From contig JAMOUT010000003.1 in assembly GCA_027061995.1 (NCBI GenBank), forward strand, positions 1-17,472: a DNA stretch of 17,472 nucleotides, written 5' to 3'. The DNA is from Candidatus Aminicenantota bacterium (GTDB lineage Bacteria > Acidobacteriota > Aminicenantia > JAMOAD01). Positions 1-7,778 of this stretch are shown here, in pieces (position 1 is the stretch's first letter; every line of letters starts with the position of its first letter). The translations under genes and the position numbers were made by a program. Below the pieces are notes generated by a model. It saw nothing but the letters and a program-made list of their open reading frames with translations, had not been told where the DNA came from and ran no database searches.

Positions 1-78
1 TACAGTAATAACAATGACTTTAATATAGATTTTGAATTAAATTATTCTAACAAGGAAATCGCTACAAAATGTTTATAA
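1..78 (+). CDS. possible C-terminal end of an unidentified protein cut by the window edge
   Basis: Frame 1 is open from the first base to a TAA at 76-78, giving 25 residues rich in Asn, Asp, Ile and Phe. No family can be recognised. Polar Asn/Asp runs next to hydrophobic residues would fit the end of a real protein, but a 25-codon open frame can occur by chance. The predicted cas6 promoter follows after about 115 nt, so the two are unlikely to share one transcript. A long ORF ending here in the sequence to the left would confirm it. Confidence 0.3.
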   Translation, partial: YSNNNDFNIDFELNYSNKEIATKCL

Positions 79-193
79 TAAATTATAAAATATATATTTC
101 AGTTAGATTTATTTTTGATGAAAAACGGGGGTGGGAAGAATCTTATAAAAAAGGTGATAAATCGGAAAAATTTAACGGAATTGTTTAAAACAC

Positions 194-222
194 TTGACAT
201 TCATTAAAAATCTTTTTATCCT
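194..222 (+). promoter_or_regulatory. sigma-70-type promoter of cas6
   Basis: A perfect -35 TTGACA (194-199), a 17-nt spacer and TATCCT (217-222, 4 of 6 matches) lie directly in front of cas6. The expected transcription start is near 229-231, so the message would begin at or within about 2 nt of the ATG at 231. No Shine-Dalgarno sequence is visible. Confidence 0.55.
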
Positions 223-230
223 ATATGTAT

Positions 231-947
231 ATGAGGTTAAAAATTAGTTTTTCAACTGAAAATAGCTTTTTTATTCCGTTTAAAAGCAATCTTGAAATAT
301 ACACTTTTATTATGGATATCCTTGGAAAAGCGGGTTTTGAAGACAGAATTTTTAATTATTCCCCTTTCAGATCAATGAATAGAGAGATAACTCAGGAAGG
401 AATAATTTTAAAAACACCTATTCATATATATATAAGTTCTCCCGTAGAAGAATATTTGTCCGTAATTAGAGAATATATCGGAAGTAAGGGAAATATCGAA
501 CTTTTTTCCACCAAATTAACTTTGGAAAAAATAATAGAGATTCCGAATATATCATTTTCCAATGATACCTATAAATTTAAATGCCTTTCCCCTATAACAG
601 TATTAAAAAAAATAATAGTAAAAGGTGATGATCAGAAAGAGGTTTTTCTAAATCCTCACGATAGTGAATTTTATGCAAAATTAAGGATTGATTTAACTGA
701 AAAATATAGGAAACTATATGGAACTTTTCCTAAGGATGCAAGACTCTTTATTGAATTTGATAAAGAATATATAGGCAAAAAAAGAAAAATATCAAAACTT
801 ATAGATATTAAGGGGAAAAAGATAAAAGGTTGGCTATCCCCTTTTACCATGGCGGGAAATGGTAAACTTATTCAAATAGCATATGACTGGGGTTTGGGAA
901 GGTTGAATGACTATGGTTTTGGTATGATTGACATAGTTAAAACTTAA
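231..947 (+). CDS. cas6: Cas6-family CRISPR RNA-processing endoribonuclease (solitary)
   Basis: Cas6 cuts the repeat RNA of CRISPR transcripts to make mature crRNAs in type I and III systems. The 238-residue length and two-ferredoxin-fold pattern fit: the N-terminus starts MRLKISF, a central SP-I segment (CLSPITVLKK) is followed by LNPHDSEF and a helix ending in KY, and the C-terminus has the glycine-rich loop YDWGLGRLNDYGFGM. I chose the ATG at 231 rather than the one at 225 because Cas6 proteins usually begin MR-(I/L)-K, and because the promoter would place the transcript start at 231. The usual catalytic His near residues 25-50 is missing (FIMDILGKAGFEDRIF); the only N-terminal-half His is at about 65. 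Some Cas6 proteins work without this His, so activity is uncertain. No other cas gene or array is in the window; any would lie to the left. Confidence 0.85.
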   Translation: MRLKISFSTENSFFIPFKSNLEIYTFIMDILGKAGFEDRIFNYSPFRSMNREITQEGIILKTPIHIYISSPVEEYLSVIREYIGSKGNIELFSTKLTLEKIIEIPNISFSNDTYKFKCLSPITVLKKIIVKGDDQKEVFLNPHDSEFYAKLRIDLTEKYRKLYGTFPKDARLFIEFDKEYIGKKRKISKLIDIKGKKIKGWLSPFTMAGNGKLIQIAYDWGLGRLNDYGFGMIDIVKT

Positions 948-1010
948 AAATAAGGTTTTAAATACGAAAAAAATTCATGAATATAAGATAATTATAAAAA
1001 ATAAATTTAA

Positions 1011-2312
1011 TTAAAAGATTTTGTCTATAATCTCAGGTTCGCCGAAATCATTAATGTTTTTTTTTAGTTTATCATAATTTCCGACAATTGTTATGAGTCT
1101 TTTATCTTTGTTTAAAAAACTTCTTGATACATCTTTTATATCCTCAGGTTTAACTTTTCTTATCTTTTCCATCTCCTCTTTAATATGATTTTTCCCGAGA
1201 GAATAAAGTTCGGAATATAAAACTTTATATGCAATATCAGCGGGAGTTTCAAGAGAAAGGGGGATATTTCCCGTATAATATGAAATTGCATCGCCTAACT
1301 CCCGGTCGGTTACCCCTGTTTTAATAAAATCTTTTAAAACTTTTTCACTAAGTTCAAGGGCTTTAACAGTTGTATCATGTTTTGTGAAACTTGATATTAC
1401 GAATTTTCCGCCATAAAGGTTTGCTTTTATTGAAGAGGAGATGCTGTATGTAAGACCTGCTTCAGATCTTACTTTTAGAAGTAATCTTGAAGAGAAGCCA
1501 CCTCCGCCGAGTATATAATTTGCCACTTTCAATGATTCATAATTTTCATTTTTTCTTTTTATTGATGTAAAACCGTATCTGATTTGACTTTGCATTGCAT
1601 CAGGTTTATTAAACAGAATAATCCTGTTGTTTTTAAGTTCCTCCACTTCCGGAATATTTTTAATATTTGTCGGATTATTATTAAGATTATCAAAGTCGGT
1701 TAATTCTCTTTTTACCTCCTTTAAATTCAAGTTACCGGCGAAAACAATAAACAAGTTACTCTTCCTATAATAATTATTATAAAAAGAAACAATATCCTCT
1801 CTTTGAATATTTGAAATTGATTCGGGGGTAGGTAGATTTCCGTAAGGATGATTTTCATAGATGTATTTTTCAAAAACATAAGAGGAAAGGTCGGCGGGAG
1901 AATCGAGTTTTTGAAACAGGGATGATAAAGTTTTTTCCTTTTCCCTTTCAATTTCATCCGTAGGAAAACTTGGTTCAATTATGAACTTTTTTAAAAGATT
2001 CATACTCTTTTTAAAGTTTTCTTTTAGCGTCCATAGATTAATAAAAACAGCATCCTTTCCCGTTGTTGATAAAAAAGATGTCCCCATGGAATCCAATTTA
2101 TCCGCTATTTCCATTGCGGACATCCCTTTTATCCCTTTGTTAATAAGGGTGGAAGTTAGGGAAGCAACCCCGCTTTTCGAGAAATAATCCAAACTATTCC
2201 CCCCCTTGATTAGGATACTAACCGTTATACTTTCTATATCATCTCTATTAATCAAAGCGCCTTTGATACCGTTAATTTCAAAATATTCCGTATTATCCAT
2301 TATATTAATCAT
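1011..2312 (-). CDS. M16 peptidase-like protein, non-catalytic partner subunit
   Basis: This is a 433-residue M16 (pitrilysin/processing-peptidase) protein without the zinc motif. Where the partner has HMLEH, this one reads GVASLTSTLINKG, and the later zinc-ligand Glu region is also altered. It keeps the C-terminal features of the substrate-binding type: a glycine-rich loop GGGGFSSRLLLKVR followed by GLTYS. In two-subunit M16 enzymes one chain carries HxxEH and the other supplies the R/Y substrate-binding pair, so the two neighbouring genes probably form one heterodimer (inference). The ATG follows directly on the TAG of the upstream subunit, with an AGGGGG Shine-Dalgarno inside that gene about 8 nt before the start, which indicates tight coupling. 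No signal peptide is seen. An alternative ATG lies 12 nt further in. Confidence 0.88.
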   Translation of the reverse strand: MINIMDNTEYFEINGIKGALINRDDIESITVSILIKGGNSLDYFSKSGVASLTSTLINKGIKGMSAMEIADKLDSMGTSFLSTTGKDAVFINLWTLKENFKKSMNLLKKFIIEPSFPTDEIEREKEKTLSSLFQKLDSPADLSSYVFEKYIYENHPYGNLPTPESISNIQREDIVSFYNNYYRKSNLFIVFAGNLNLKEVKRELTDFDNLNNNPTNIKNIPEVEELKNNRIILFNKPDAMQSQIRYGFTSIKRKNENYESLKVANYILGGGGFSSRLLLKVRSEAGLTYSISSSIKANLYGGKFVISSFTKHDTTVKALELSEKVLKDFIKTGVTDRELGDAISYYTGNIPLSLETPADIAYKVLYSELYSLGKNHIKEEMEKIRKVKPEDIKDVSRSFLNKDKRLITIVGNYDKLKKNINDFGEPEIIDKIF

Positions 2313-3560
2313 CTATTTATCCCCCTTCGCTAATATCATAACAATATTCCTTTTATCTCTTGAAAAATACCGGCTTAACACATCCTTAATTTCCGACTCT
2401 TTTATCATCGAATATCTGTCAAGAAGTTTTTTATAATATTCCAATTCCCCCGTGTAAAAATAACTGTCTCCTACGAGCATTCCCATTGAAAAATTCTTCT
2501 CTGTTTTTTCTACTATTTCAGCTTTTAATTGATTTTTCGCTTTTTCGATTTCAATACTATCTATCTTACTATTCTTCAAATTTTCAATAAGGTTAAGTAG
2601 TTTATCTTTCAAAATCATAATATTTTTCTCTTTGTTTTGTAAGCCATATGTGAAAAAAAGACCATAATCTTTGAAAGAATAAACACCTCCTCCCGCAGAA
2701 AGGGCCAATCTCTCGTTATAGACAAGCTCTTTATAAATTCTCGAGCTTTCACCTCCGCTCAATATCTTTTCGATTATATCAAAAACAGGGGAATCTTCGG
2801 AGCTATATTCCGGAATGATGTATGAAGCAAAGACAAAAGGGATTTTTACATCCATATTGATTGTGGACAATCTTTCCCCTTCTTGTTCAGGTTCTTTTGA
2901 AATTCTCAATTTGGGCACATCTTGTTTCCTCCACCGACCAAAATATTTCTTAATAAGAGGTATAGCTTCAGTATCATTATAATTACCTGATAGGACTATA
3001 AATACATTCTGAGGATTATACCATTTTTTATAATAATCTCTTATATCTTCTATTGACCAGTTCTCTATATCGCTCGACCATCCGATTACGGGCCAATGGT
3101 AAGGATGGGCGATAAAAGAGAGTGCGAAAAGCATCTCTATTGCTTTCCCATAGGGGCTATTATCAGTTCTTAATCTTCTTTCCTCATAAACAACCTCCCT
3201 CTCGGGAAGAAACTCTTTTTCATCAAGAGACAGATTGATGAATCTGTCAGCCTCAAGTTTTACGGCTGTTTCGAGTTTATCAGATGACATGTTATCGTAG
3301 AATACTGTTTTATCATTAGATGTAAAAGCATTCAGTTCCCCTCCGTTTGCCTGAATTATCTGAGCATGTTTTTGAGGACCGAAGTTTTTCGAGCCTTTAA
3401 ACATCATATGTTCAAGCATATGTGACAAACCTGTTTTACTTGTCTCTTCATTTCTTGAACCGGCTTTTACCCATAGTTGAAAACTGAAACTTTCACTAAA
3501 TCTATTTTTTATTAAAATAATATCAAGGCCATTTTCCAAAGTTGTTTTTTTAATATTCAT
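2313..3560 (-). CDS. M16 family zinc metallopeptidase, catalytic subunit
   Basis: The 415-residue protein has the inverted zinc motif H47-M-L-E-H51, followed about 76 residues later by a conserved Glu in EREVVYEERR (zinc ligand probably E127). These are the hallmarks of M16 peptidases, the family of mitochondrial processing peptidase, PqqL and bacterial YmxG. Other family features are the N-terminal LENGLDIILIKN strand, the GLSHMLEHMMFKGS block and the C-terminal loop LSGGESSRIYKELVYNERLA. The start is firm: GGGAGG (3565-3570) sits 4 nt before the ATG, and a good promoter lies just upstream. No signal peptide is visible, so it probably acts in the cytoplasm unless exported another way. The gene is co-transcribed with its non-catalytic partner. 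Substrates cannot be predicted. Confidence 0.93.
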   Translation of the reverse strand: MNIKKTTLENGLDIILIKNRFSESFSFQLWVKAGSRNEETSKTGLSHMLEHMMFKGSKNFGPQKHAQIIQANGGELNAFTSNDKTVFYDNMSSDKLETAVKLEADRFINLSLDEKEFLPEREVVYEERRLRTDNSPYGKAIEMLFALSFIAHPYHWPVIGWSSDIENWSIEDIRDYYKKWYNPQNVFIVLSGNYNDTEAIPLIKKYFGRWRKQDVPKLRISKEPEQEGERLSTINMDVKIPFVFASYIIPEYSSEDSPVFDIIEKILSGGESSRIYKELVYNERLALSAGGGVYSFKDYGLFFTYGLQNKEKNIMILKDKLLNLIENLKNSKIDSIEIEKAKNQLKAEIVEKTEKNFSMGMLVGDSYFYTGELEYYKKLLDRYSMIKESEIKDVLSRYFSRDKRNIVMILAKGDK

Positions 3561-3586
3561 AAATCCTCCCGTTGTTAAACCGATTA

Positions 3587-3615
3587 ATTTTAAATTAATA
3601 ATAATTATTTGTCAA
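3587..3615 (-). promoter_or_regulatory. sigma-70-type promoter of the M16 operon
   Basis: Read on the minus strand: TTGACA (3615-3610, perfect), a 17-nt spacer and TAAAAT (3592-3587, 5 of 6). The expected start near 3580 gives a leader of about 19 nt that includes the GGGAGG site at 3565-3570. Confidence 0.75.
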
Positions 3616-3729
3616 TTGTTCTATCTGTTTATGTTGTATTTATACTGAAAAAAACCGTAAGAAATCTTGTCTTCAGCTTACAACCCTAATAATCCTCCTT
3701 GAATTTAATCTGATTTTATGATAAATATA

Positions 3730-3735
3730 TATAAT
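3730..3735 (+). promoter_or_regulatory. possible -10 element of the STAS operon
   Basis: A perfect TATAAT lies 25 nt before the STAS start codon and would put transcription start near 3742, just ahead of the GAGGAG ribosome site at 3748-3753. The -35 region is poor. The surrounding sequence is so AT-rich that chance is a real alternative. Confidence 0.3.
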
Positions 3736-3760
3736 AAAATTAATAAAGAGGAGAGTGACA

Positions 3761-4105
3761 ATGAATATTAAAAAGGAAAGTAAAGGCGATGTTACTATCA
3801 TTAATGTTTCGGGAAAAATAGTTGTAGGTGAAGATCTTGATAAGTTGAGAAATGCGGTTCTTGAAGAATTGGAATCCGGAAAGAAAAATATAATCTTAAA
3901 TCTGGCTGAAGTTCCTTATATTGATAGCACGGGGCTTGGAGAGATAATAAGGTCATATATAAGTGTAAACAAGAAAAACGGAAGTATGAAGCTTCTTAAA
4001 ATATCGGAAAAAATAAGAGATTTATTGGTTATATCAAAATTGATAACAACCTTTCAAAAGGATATATTCGATAATCTTGATGAAGCTGTAGCTTCTTTTA
4101 AATAA
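3761..4105 (+). CDS. STAS-domain anti-sigma factor antagonist-like protein
   Basis: This is a 114-residue single-domain protein of the SpoIIAA/RsbV type. The layout is typical: an N-terminal beta strand (VTIINVSGKI), a helix with DLDKLRNAVLEEL, and the phosphorylation-loop signature YIDSTGLGEI with Ser at about 56. In SpoIIAA and RsbV this Ser is phosphorylated by an anti-sigma kinase and controls partner switching. I chose the ATG at 3761, not the in-frame GTG at 3755, because GAGGAG (3748-3753) is 7 nt before the ATG and too close to the GTG. No HATPase kinase or PP2C phosphatase is in the window. It is the first gene of a run of surface-glycan-type genes, so it may regulate that process, as the STAS protein SypA does in Vibrio fischeri (inference by analogy only). 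Confidence 0.9.
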   Translation: MNIKKESKGDVTIINVSGKIVVGEDLDKLRNAVLEELESGKKNIILNLAEVPYIDSTGLGEIIRSYISVNKKNGSMKLLKISEKIRDLLVISKLITTFQKDIFDNLDEAVASFK

Positions 4106-4113
4106 AACCGTAT

Positions 4114-5877
4114 TTGAATTTTATAGATAAGAGAGAAGATAAAACAAGTTTATATATAATTTTTTTAATTTTTATCTCTTTTTTTTCATATTCCCTTTTT
4201 ATGAATCTTCAGGTTCGTCAAAGAGGGGGCTTTTTCAGTGATGAGTCAGCTTATTATTCCATAACTCAGAGTATAGCTTATGATTTGGATTTAAAATATA
4301 CAAAGACCGATATATACAGGATAAAAAAAAATTACGGAACTCCCCAGGGCATTTTTCTTAAAAAGGGGAGGGATGGAAATCTTTATTTTTCCAAATCTTT
4401 TATCTATCCTCTGTTTGCAGCTCCGTTTTTCAGAATTTTAGGAGTAAACGGCTTTTTTATATTCCACTCGATTCTTCTTTTAATCCTTTTGATATATGGT
4501 TACCTTTTATTACTGAAATATTATAAATCGGAAATAAGCTTGGGATATATTTTATTATTTGTTTTCGGTAGTGTGGCTTGGATTTATTTTTTCTGGATTA
4601 CCGCGGATTTTTTTAATTTTTCAATGGTTTTCATCTCTTATCTTATTTTTTTCTATTACAAAGATGATGATGAAAATATAATCCCCGTTATTTTATCCGC
4701 TTTTATCCTCGGGATTGTTACTTTTTCCAAACCTCCGAATGTTTTTTTAACTTTGCCTTTATTATATTATATAGTGTTTAAGAAAAAAAGTTTTAAAAAG
4801 TTCATATTATATTCGGCCTTTTATATATTACCGGCAATATTACTGTTTACAGTTCAATACTCTTTCACGGGAGATTGGAATTTTATGGGTGGAGAGAGAA
4901 AATCTTTTTATTACAGATTTCCTTTGGAACAAAAAGATTATACTTTTGATAATCTCGGGATAAAGATGAGTTCTTCCGATTATTGGCAGAGATACTATAT
5001 TACTCCCAAAATATTTTTTCTTAATCTTATCTATTTTTTTATAGGAAGATATACCGGAATCTTGATTTACGGACTTCCTGCTCTGATTTTTCTAATCTTA
5101 TTTTTATTCAGAAGAGAGCGGAATACCCTAAAATATATAATAATCCTAACTTTTTTTATAGAAATTTTCGTATATATAGGGATGGCGCCCGATAATTATT
5201 TCGGAGGAGCAGGTTCCTTGGGAAATAGATACGGTTTGAATTTTTTACCATTACTCTTCTTCCTTTTCCCCGAAAAAATAGATCTGAAAAAAATGTTTTA
5301 CATAGCAATCGGAGCACTGTTATTTTTAGCTCCCGCATTTTTCGAACCTATTTTCTACTCAGCTTATACCGGTGAATTAAGTAAGACTCCGATATTGGGG
5401 ATTTTCCCCCCTGAAATTACTCAAATCTCTTCCATCCCTACTAATATAAATCCCCATGCATACAGAAAACCGCTTGTTAATTCAAAGATATATATCCTAA
5501 ATAATAATTTTAACGGTTTGAAAGAGGATAGGGGAATCTGGATGTATAAAGAGGGGATGATAGAATTTGTTCTTGAAACTACAAAAAAATGTGATAATTT
5601 AAAACTTTATCTTAAAAATAATCCTATGAAAGAGTTTAATATTGTTAAAATTAAGATAGGCTCAAAGAAAATAAAACTGAGATTAAGTGCTGATGAATCT
5701 AAAAATATTGTTTTGTCGGGAATAAAACCGGCTTTAAAATTGAAAAACCACTACTATTATTATGGAAAAATCTCAACGACCACTTCCGCAATCCCTTTTT
5801 ATATAACAAAAGATAATCGCGATAGAAGAAGAGTATCTTTGTATTTTAAACCGGTGTTTGAAAAATGTGCGGAATAG
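4114..5877 (+). CDS. GT-C-like polytopic membrane glycosyltransferase (putative)
   Basis: The 587-residue integral membrane protein has a first hydrophobic segment at about residues 12-30, many further ones between about 105 and 410, and a soluble C-terminal domain of about 150 residues. The first extracytoplasmic loop has FSDESAYYS (D43-E44), the acidic pair typical of GT-C enzymes such as ArnT/PMT relatives, which use polyprenyl-phosphate sugars outside the membrane. A later FFIGRYTGILIYGLPALI segment also fits such proteins. I infer glycan or lipid glycosylation; donor and acceptor are unknown. The start must be TTG at 4114: no other start lies between it and the upstream in-frame stop at 4099, and the next ATG (4201) would remove the first membrane segment. 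No ribosome site is visible, so translation may be coupled to the STAS gene 8 nt upstream. The end overlaps asnB by 13 nt. Confidence 0.62.
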   Translation: MNFIDKREDKTSLYIIFLIFISFFSYSLFMNLQVRQRGGFFSDESAYYSITQSIAYDLDLKYTKTDIYRIKKNYGTPQGIFLKKGRDGNLYFSKSFIYPLFAAPFFRILGVNGFFIFHSILLLILLIYGYLLLLKYYKSEISLGYILLFVFGSVAWIYFFWITADFFNFSMVFISYLIFFYYKDDDENIIPVILSAFILGIVTFSKPPNVFLTLPLLYYIVFKKKSFKKFILYSAFYILPAILLFTVQYSFTGDWNFMGGERKSFYYRFPLEQKDYTFDNLGIKMSSSDYWQRYYITPKIFFLNLIYFFIGRYTGILIYGLPALIFLILFLFRRERNTLKYIIILTFFIEIFVYIGMAPDNYFGGAGSLGNRYGLNFLPLLFFLFPEKIDLKKMFYIAIGALLFLAPAFFEPIFYSAYTGELSKTPILGIFPPEITQISSIPTNINPHAYRKPLVNSKIYILNNNFNGLKEDRGIWMYKEGMIEFVLETTKKCDNLKLYLKNNPMKEFNIVKIKIGSKKIKLRLSADESKNIVLSGIKPALKLKNHYYYYGKISTTTSAIPFYITKDNRDRRRVSLYFKPVFEKCAE

Positions 5878-7778
5878 CGGGATTTATATATCAAAATAAA
5901 AATAATAAAGCCGAAGAAAAACTGTTAAAAGAGATGCTATCTCTTATCGTTCACAGAGGTCCCGATGAAGACGGGGTTTATATTGATGATAATGTGGCTT
6001 TGGGGATGAGAAGACTGAATATAATTGATCTTAACACAGGTTCCCAACCGATTTTCAATAAAAATAAAGATAGAGTTATTGTTTACAATGGGGAATTTTA
6101 CAAATTTAATAATTATAGGGAAAAACTTAAAAATAAATATGATTTTAAGACAAAAACCGATACAGAGGTAATTCTTTATCTTTATGAAGAATACGGGGAA
6201 GAGTTTGTTAATAAACTTAATGGTATGTATGCAGTATCAATATATGATAAAAGGGATGATAAACTTATCCTTGTTCGAGACAGGGTGGGGATAAAGCCTC
6301 TCTATTATACTTTAACCGCAAAAGGAACACTCGTTTTCGGATCAGAGTTAAAAACAATCCTTAAACATCCCGAAGTTAAAAGGGAGGTTAGTCCGCAAGC
6401 TCTCGAATATTTTCTTACTCTTGAATATATTCCGGCACCTCTGTCAATATTTAAAAACATAAAAAAACTGCCTCAAGCCCATTATCTTGTTTATTCAAAC
6501 GGTAAAATAAGATTGCAAAGATATTGGCGAATAAAACCGGAAACAATTAAAGGGGATGAATCTCAATATATTGAAACACTCGATAAATTGTTTGAAAGCT
6601 CTGTTAAGGAGAGGCTTATTAGTGATGTTCCTTTGGGAGCTTTTCTTTCGGGGGGAGTTGACTCATCTTCTGTTGTAGGTAAAATGAGAAAGATAGGGGT
6701 TGAGCCTCTTTTAACCTTTTCAATAGGTTTTAAAGAAAAATCCTATAATGAACTCCCTTTTTCCGAAAAAGTTGCAAAAATATTTAAAACAAAACATTAT
6801 ACCGAATATGTTACCCCTGATATAATATCTTTGATTAAAAAACTTATAGTTTATATGGATGATCCGATAGGTGATTTTTCGATATTTCCCACATATCTTG
6901 TATCGGAGATAACGAGGAAAAAAGTTACTGTTTCCCTTTCGGGTGACGGGGGAGATGAACTTTTTGCGGGTTATGAACATTATATTGCTCAAAAAATCGG
7001 AAATATCCTTGATAAAATCCCATTATCAAAAATTCCGTTTAAAATAATGCCTTATTTTTTCCCCCCTTCAAAAACAAAAAAGGGGTTTGTAAACAGAGTG
7101 AGAAGATTCGGAAAGGGGATAGGCTTATCTTCGGGATTAAGACATTTCAGATGGATGGTTTTTCTTACCCTTGAACAAAAAAGAAGATTATTCTCCGACA
7201 ATATTAAAAAAGAGCTTGATTTGTCAAGGGAGATTAATGAAAGGGAGCCTTTAAAAGAGATTTTTGATTATGCGAAAAAGTTTGACAGTATTAACGGAGA
7301 GCTTTATATAGATTTTAATACATATCTTGTTGATAATATTTTAGTTAAAGTTGACAGAATGAGTATGGCAACATCACTTGAAGCAAGAGTTCCTATTCTT
7401 GACCATGAACTCGTGGAATATGCTTTTAAAATCCCGGGAAAATATAAATTAAAAGGTTTGACTACTAAGGATATTTTTAAAAAGGCCGCTCTTAAAATGC
7501 TTCCGAAGGAGATTGTTTACAGAGAAAAACAGGGGTTTTCAATACCTATAAAAAATTGGTTGAAAAATGAATTAAAACCCATGTTATTAAAGACTCTTTC
7601 AGAGGAAAATATTATGAGGACAGGATTTTTTAATTACAGTGAGGTAAAAAGATATACTGAAGAACATCTGGCGGGCAAGGATAATCACAGTCATATATTA
7701 TGGGGATTGCTTCTTTTCCATATATGGTATGGGTATTTTGTATCGGAAGATAAAAAATGGATAGAAGAGATTTTGTAA
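5865..7778 (+). CDS. asnB: AsnB-type glutamine-dependent amidotransferase (asparagine synthase family)
   Basis: This is a 637-residue two-domain enzyme. The N-terminal class II glutaminase domain begins MCGIAGF, so Cys2 becomes the N-terminal nucleophile, and continues with HRGPDEDG, MRRLNIIDL, YNGEFY and KTDTEVIL. The C-terminal domain has the ATP-pyrophosphatase loop LSGGVDSSSV at about residue 262 and SGDGGDELFAGYEHY. It moves glutamine nitrogen onto an acyl-adenylate. It is longer than E. coli AsnB (554 residues) and in the size range of AsnB paralogues from polysaccharide loci such as WbpS/WbtH, some of which amidate sugar uronic acids. Its position between a GT-C-like gene and tldD, together with a UDP-aminosugar dehydrogenase elsewhere in the window, favours such a role, but plain asparagine synthesis is possible. 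It overlaps both neighbours (13 and 22 nt). Confidence 0.9.
   Translation: MCGIAGFIYQNKNNKAEEKLLKEMLSLIVHRGPDEDGVYIDDNVALGMRRLNIIDLNTGSQPIFNKNKDRVIVYNGEFYKFNNYREKLKNKYDFKTKTDTEVILYLYEEYGEEFVNKLNGMYAVSIYDKRDDKLILVRDRVGIKPLYYTLTAKGTLVFGSELKTILKHPEVKREVSPQALEYFLTLEYIPAPLSIFKNIKKLPQAHYLVYSNGKIRLQRYWRIKPETIKGDESQYIETLDKLFESSVKERLISDVPLGAFLSGGVDSSSVVGKMRKIGVEPLLTFSIGFKEKSYNELPFSEKVAKIFKTKHYTEYVTPDIISLIKKLIVYMDDPIGDFSIFPTYLVSEITRKKVTVSLSGDGGDELFAGYEHYIAQKIGNILDKIPLSKIPFKIMPYFFPPSKTKKGFVNRVRRFGKGIGLSSGLRHFRWMVFLTLEQKRRLFSDNIKKELDLSREINEREPLKEIFDYAKKFDSINGELYIDFNTYLVDNILVKVDRMSMATSLEARVPILDHELVEYAFKIPGKYKLKGLTTKDIFKKAALKMLPKEIVYREKQGFSIPIKNWLKNELKPMLLKTLSEENIMRTGFFNYSEVKRYTEEHLAGKDNHSHILWGLLLFHIWYGYFVSEDKKWIEEIL

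Noticed and set aside
118-207. A 29-residue ORF (MKNGGGKNLIKK...) ahead of cas6.
   Set aside because: There is no ribosome site or well-placed promoter, and its end overlaps the -35 box of cas6. A chance ORF is more likely.
1-224. A CRISPR array or leader next to cas6, prompted by GTTTAAAAC at 183-191.
   Set aside because: The word occurs once, and no 25-37 nt unit is repeated in this stretch. Any array must lie outside the window.
972-981. A terminator between the convergent ends of cas6 and the M16 operon (ATTCATGAAT).
   Set aside because: It is a loopless 10-bp AT-rich palindrome too weak to act as a terminator.
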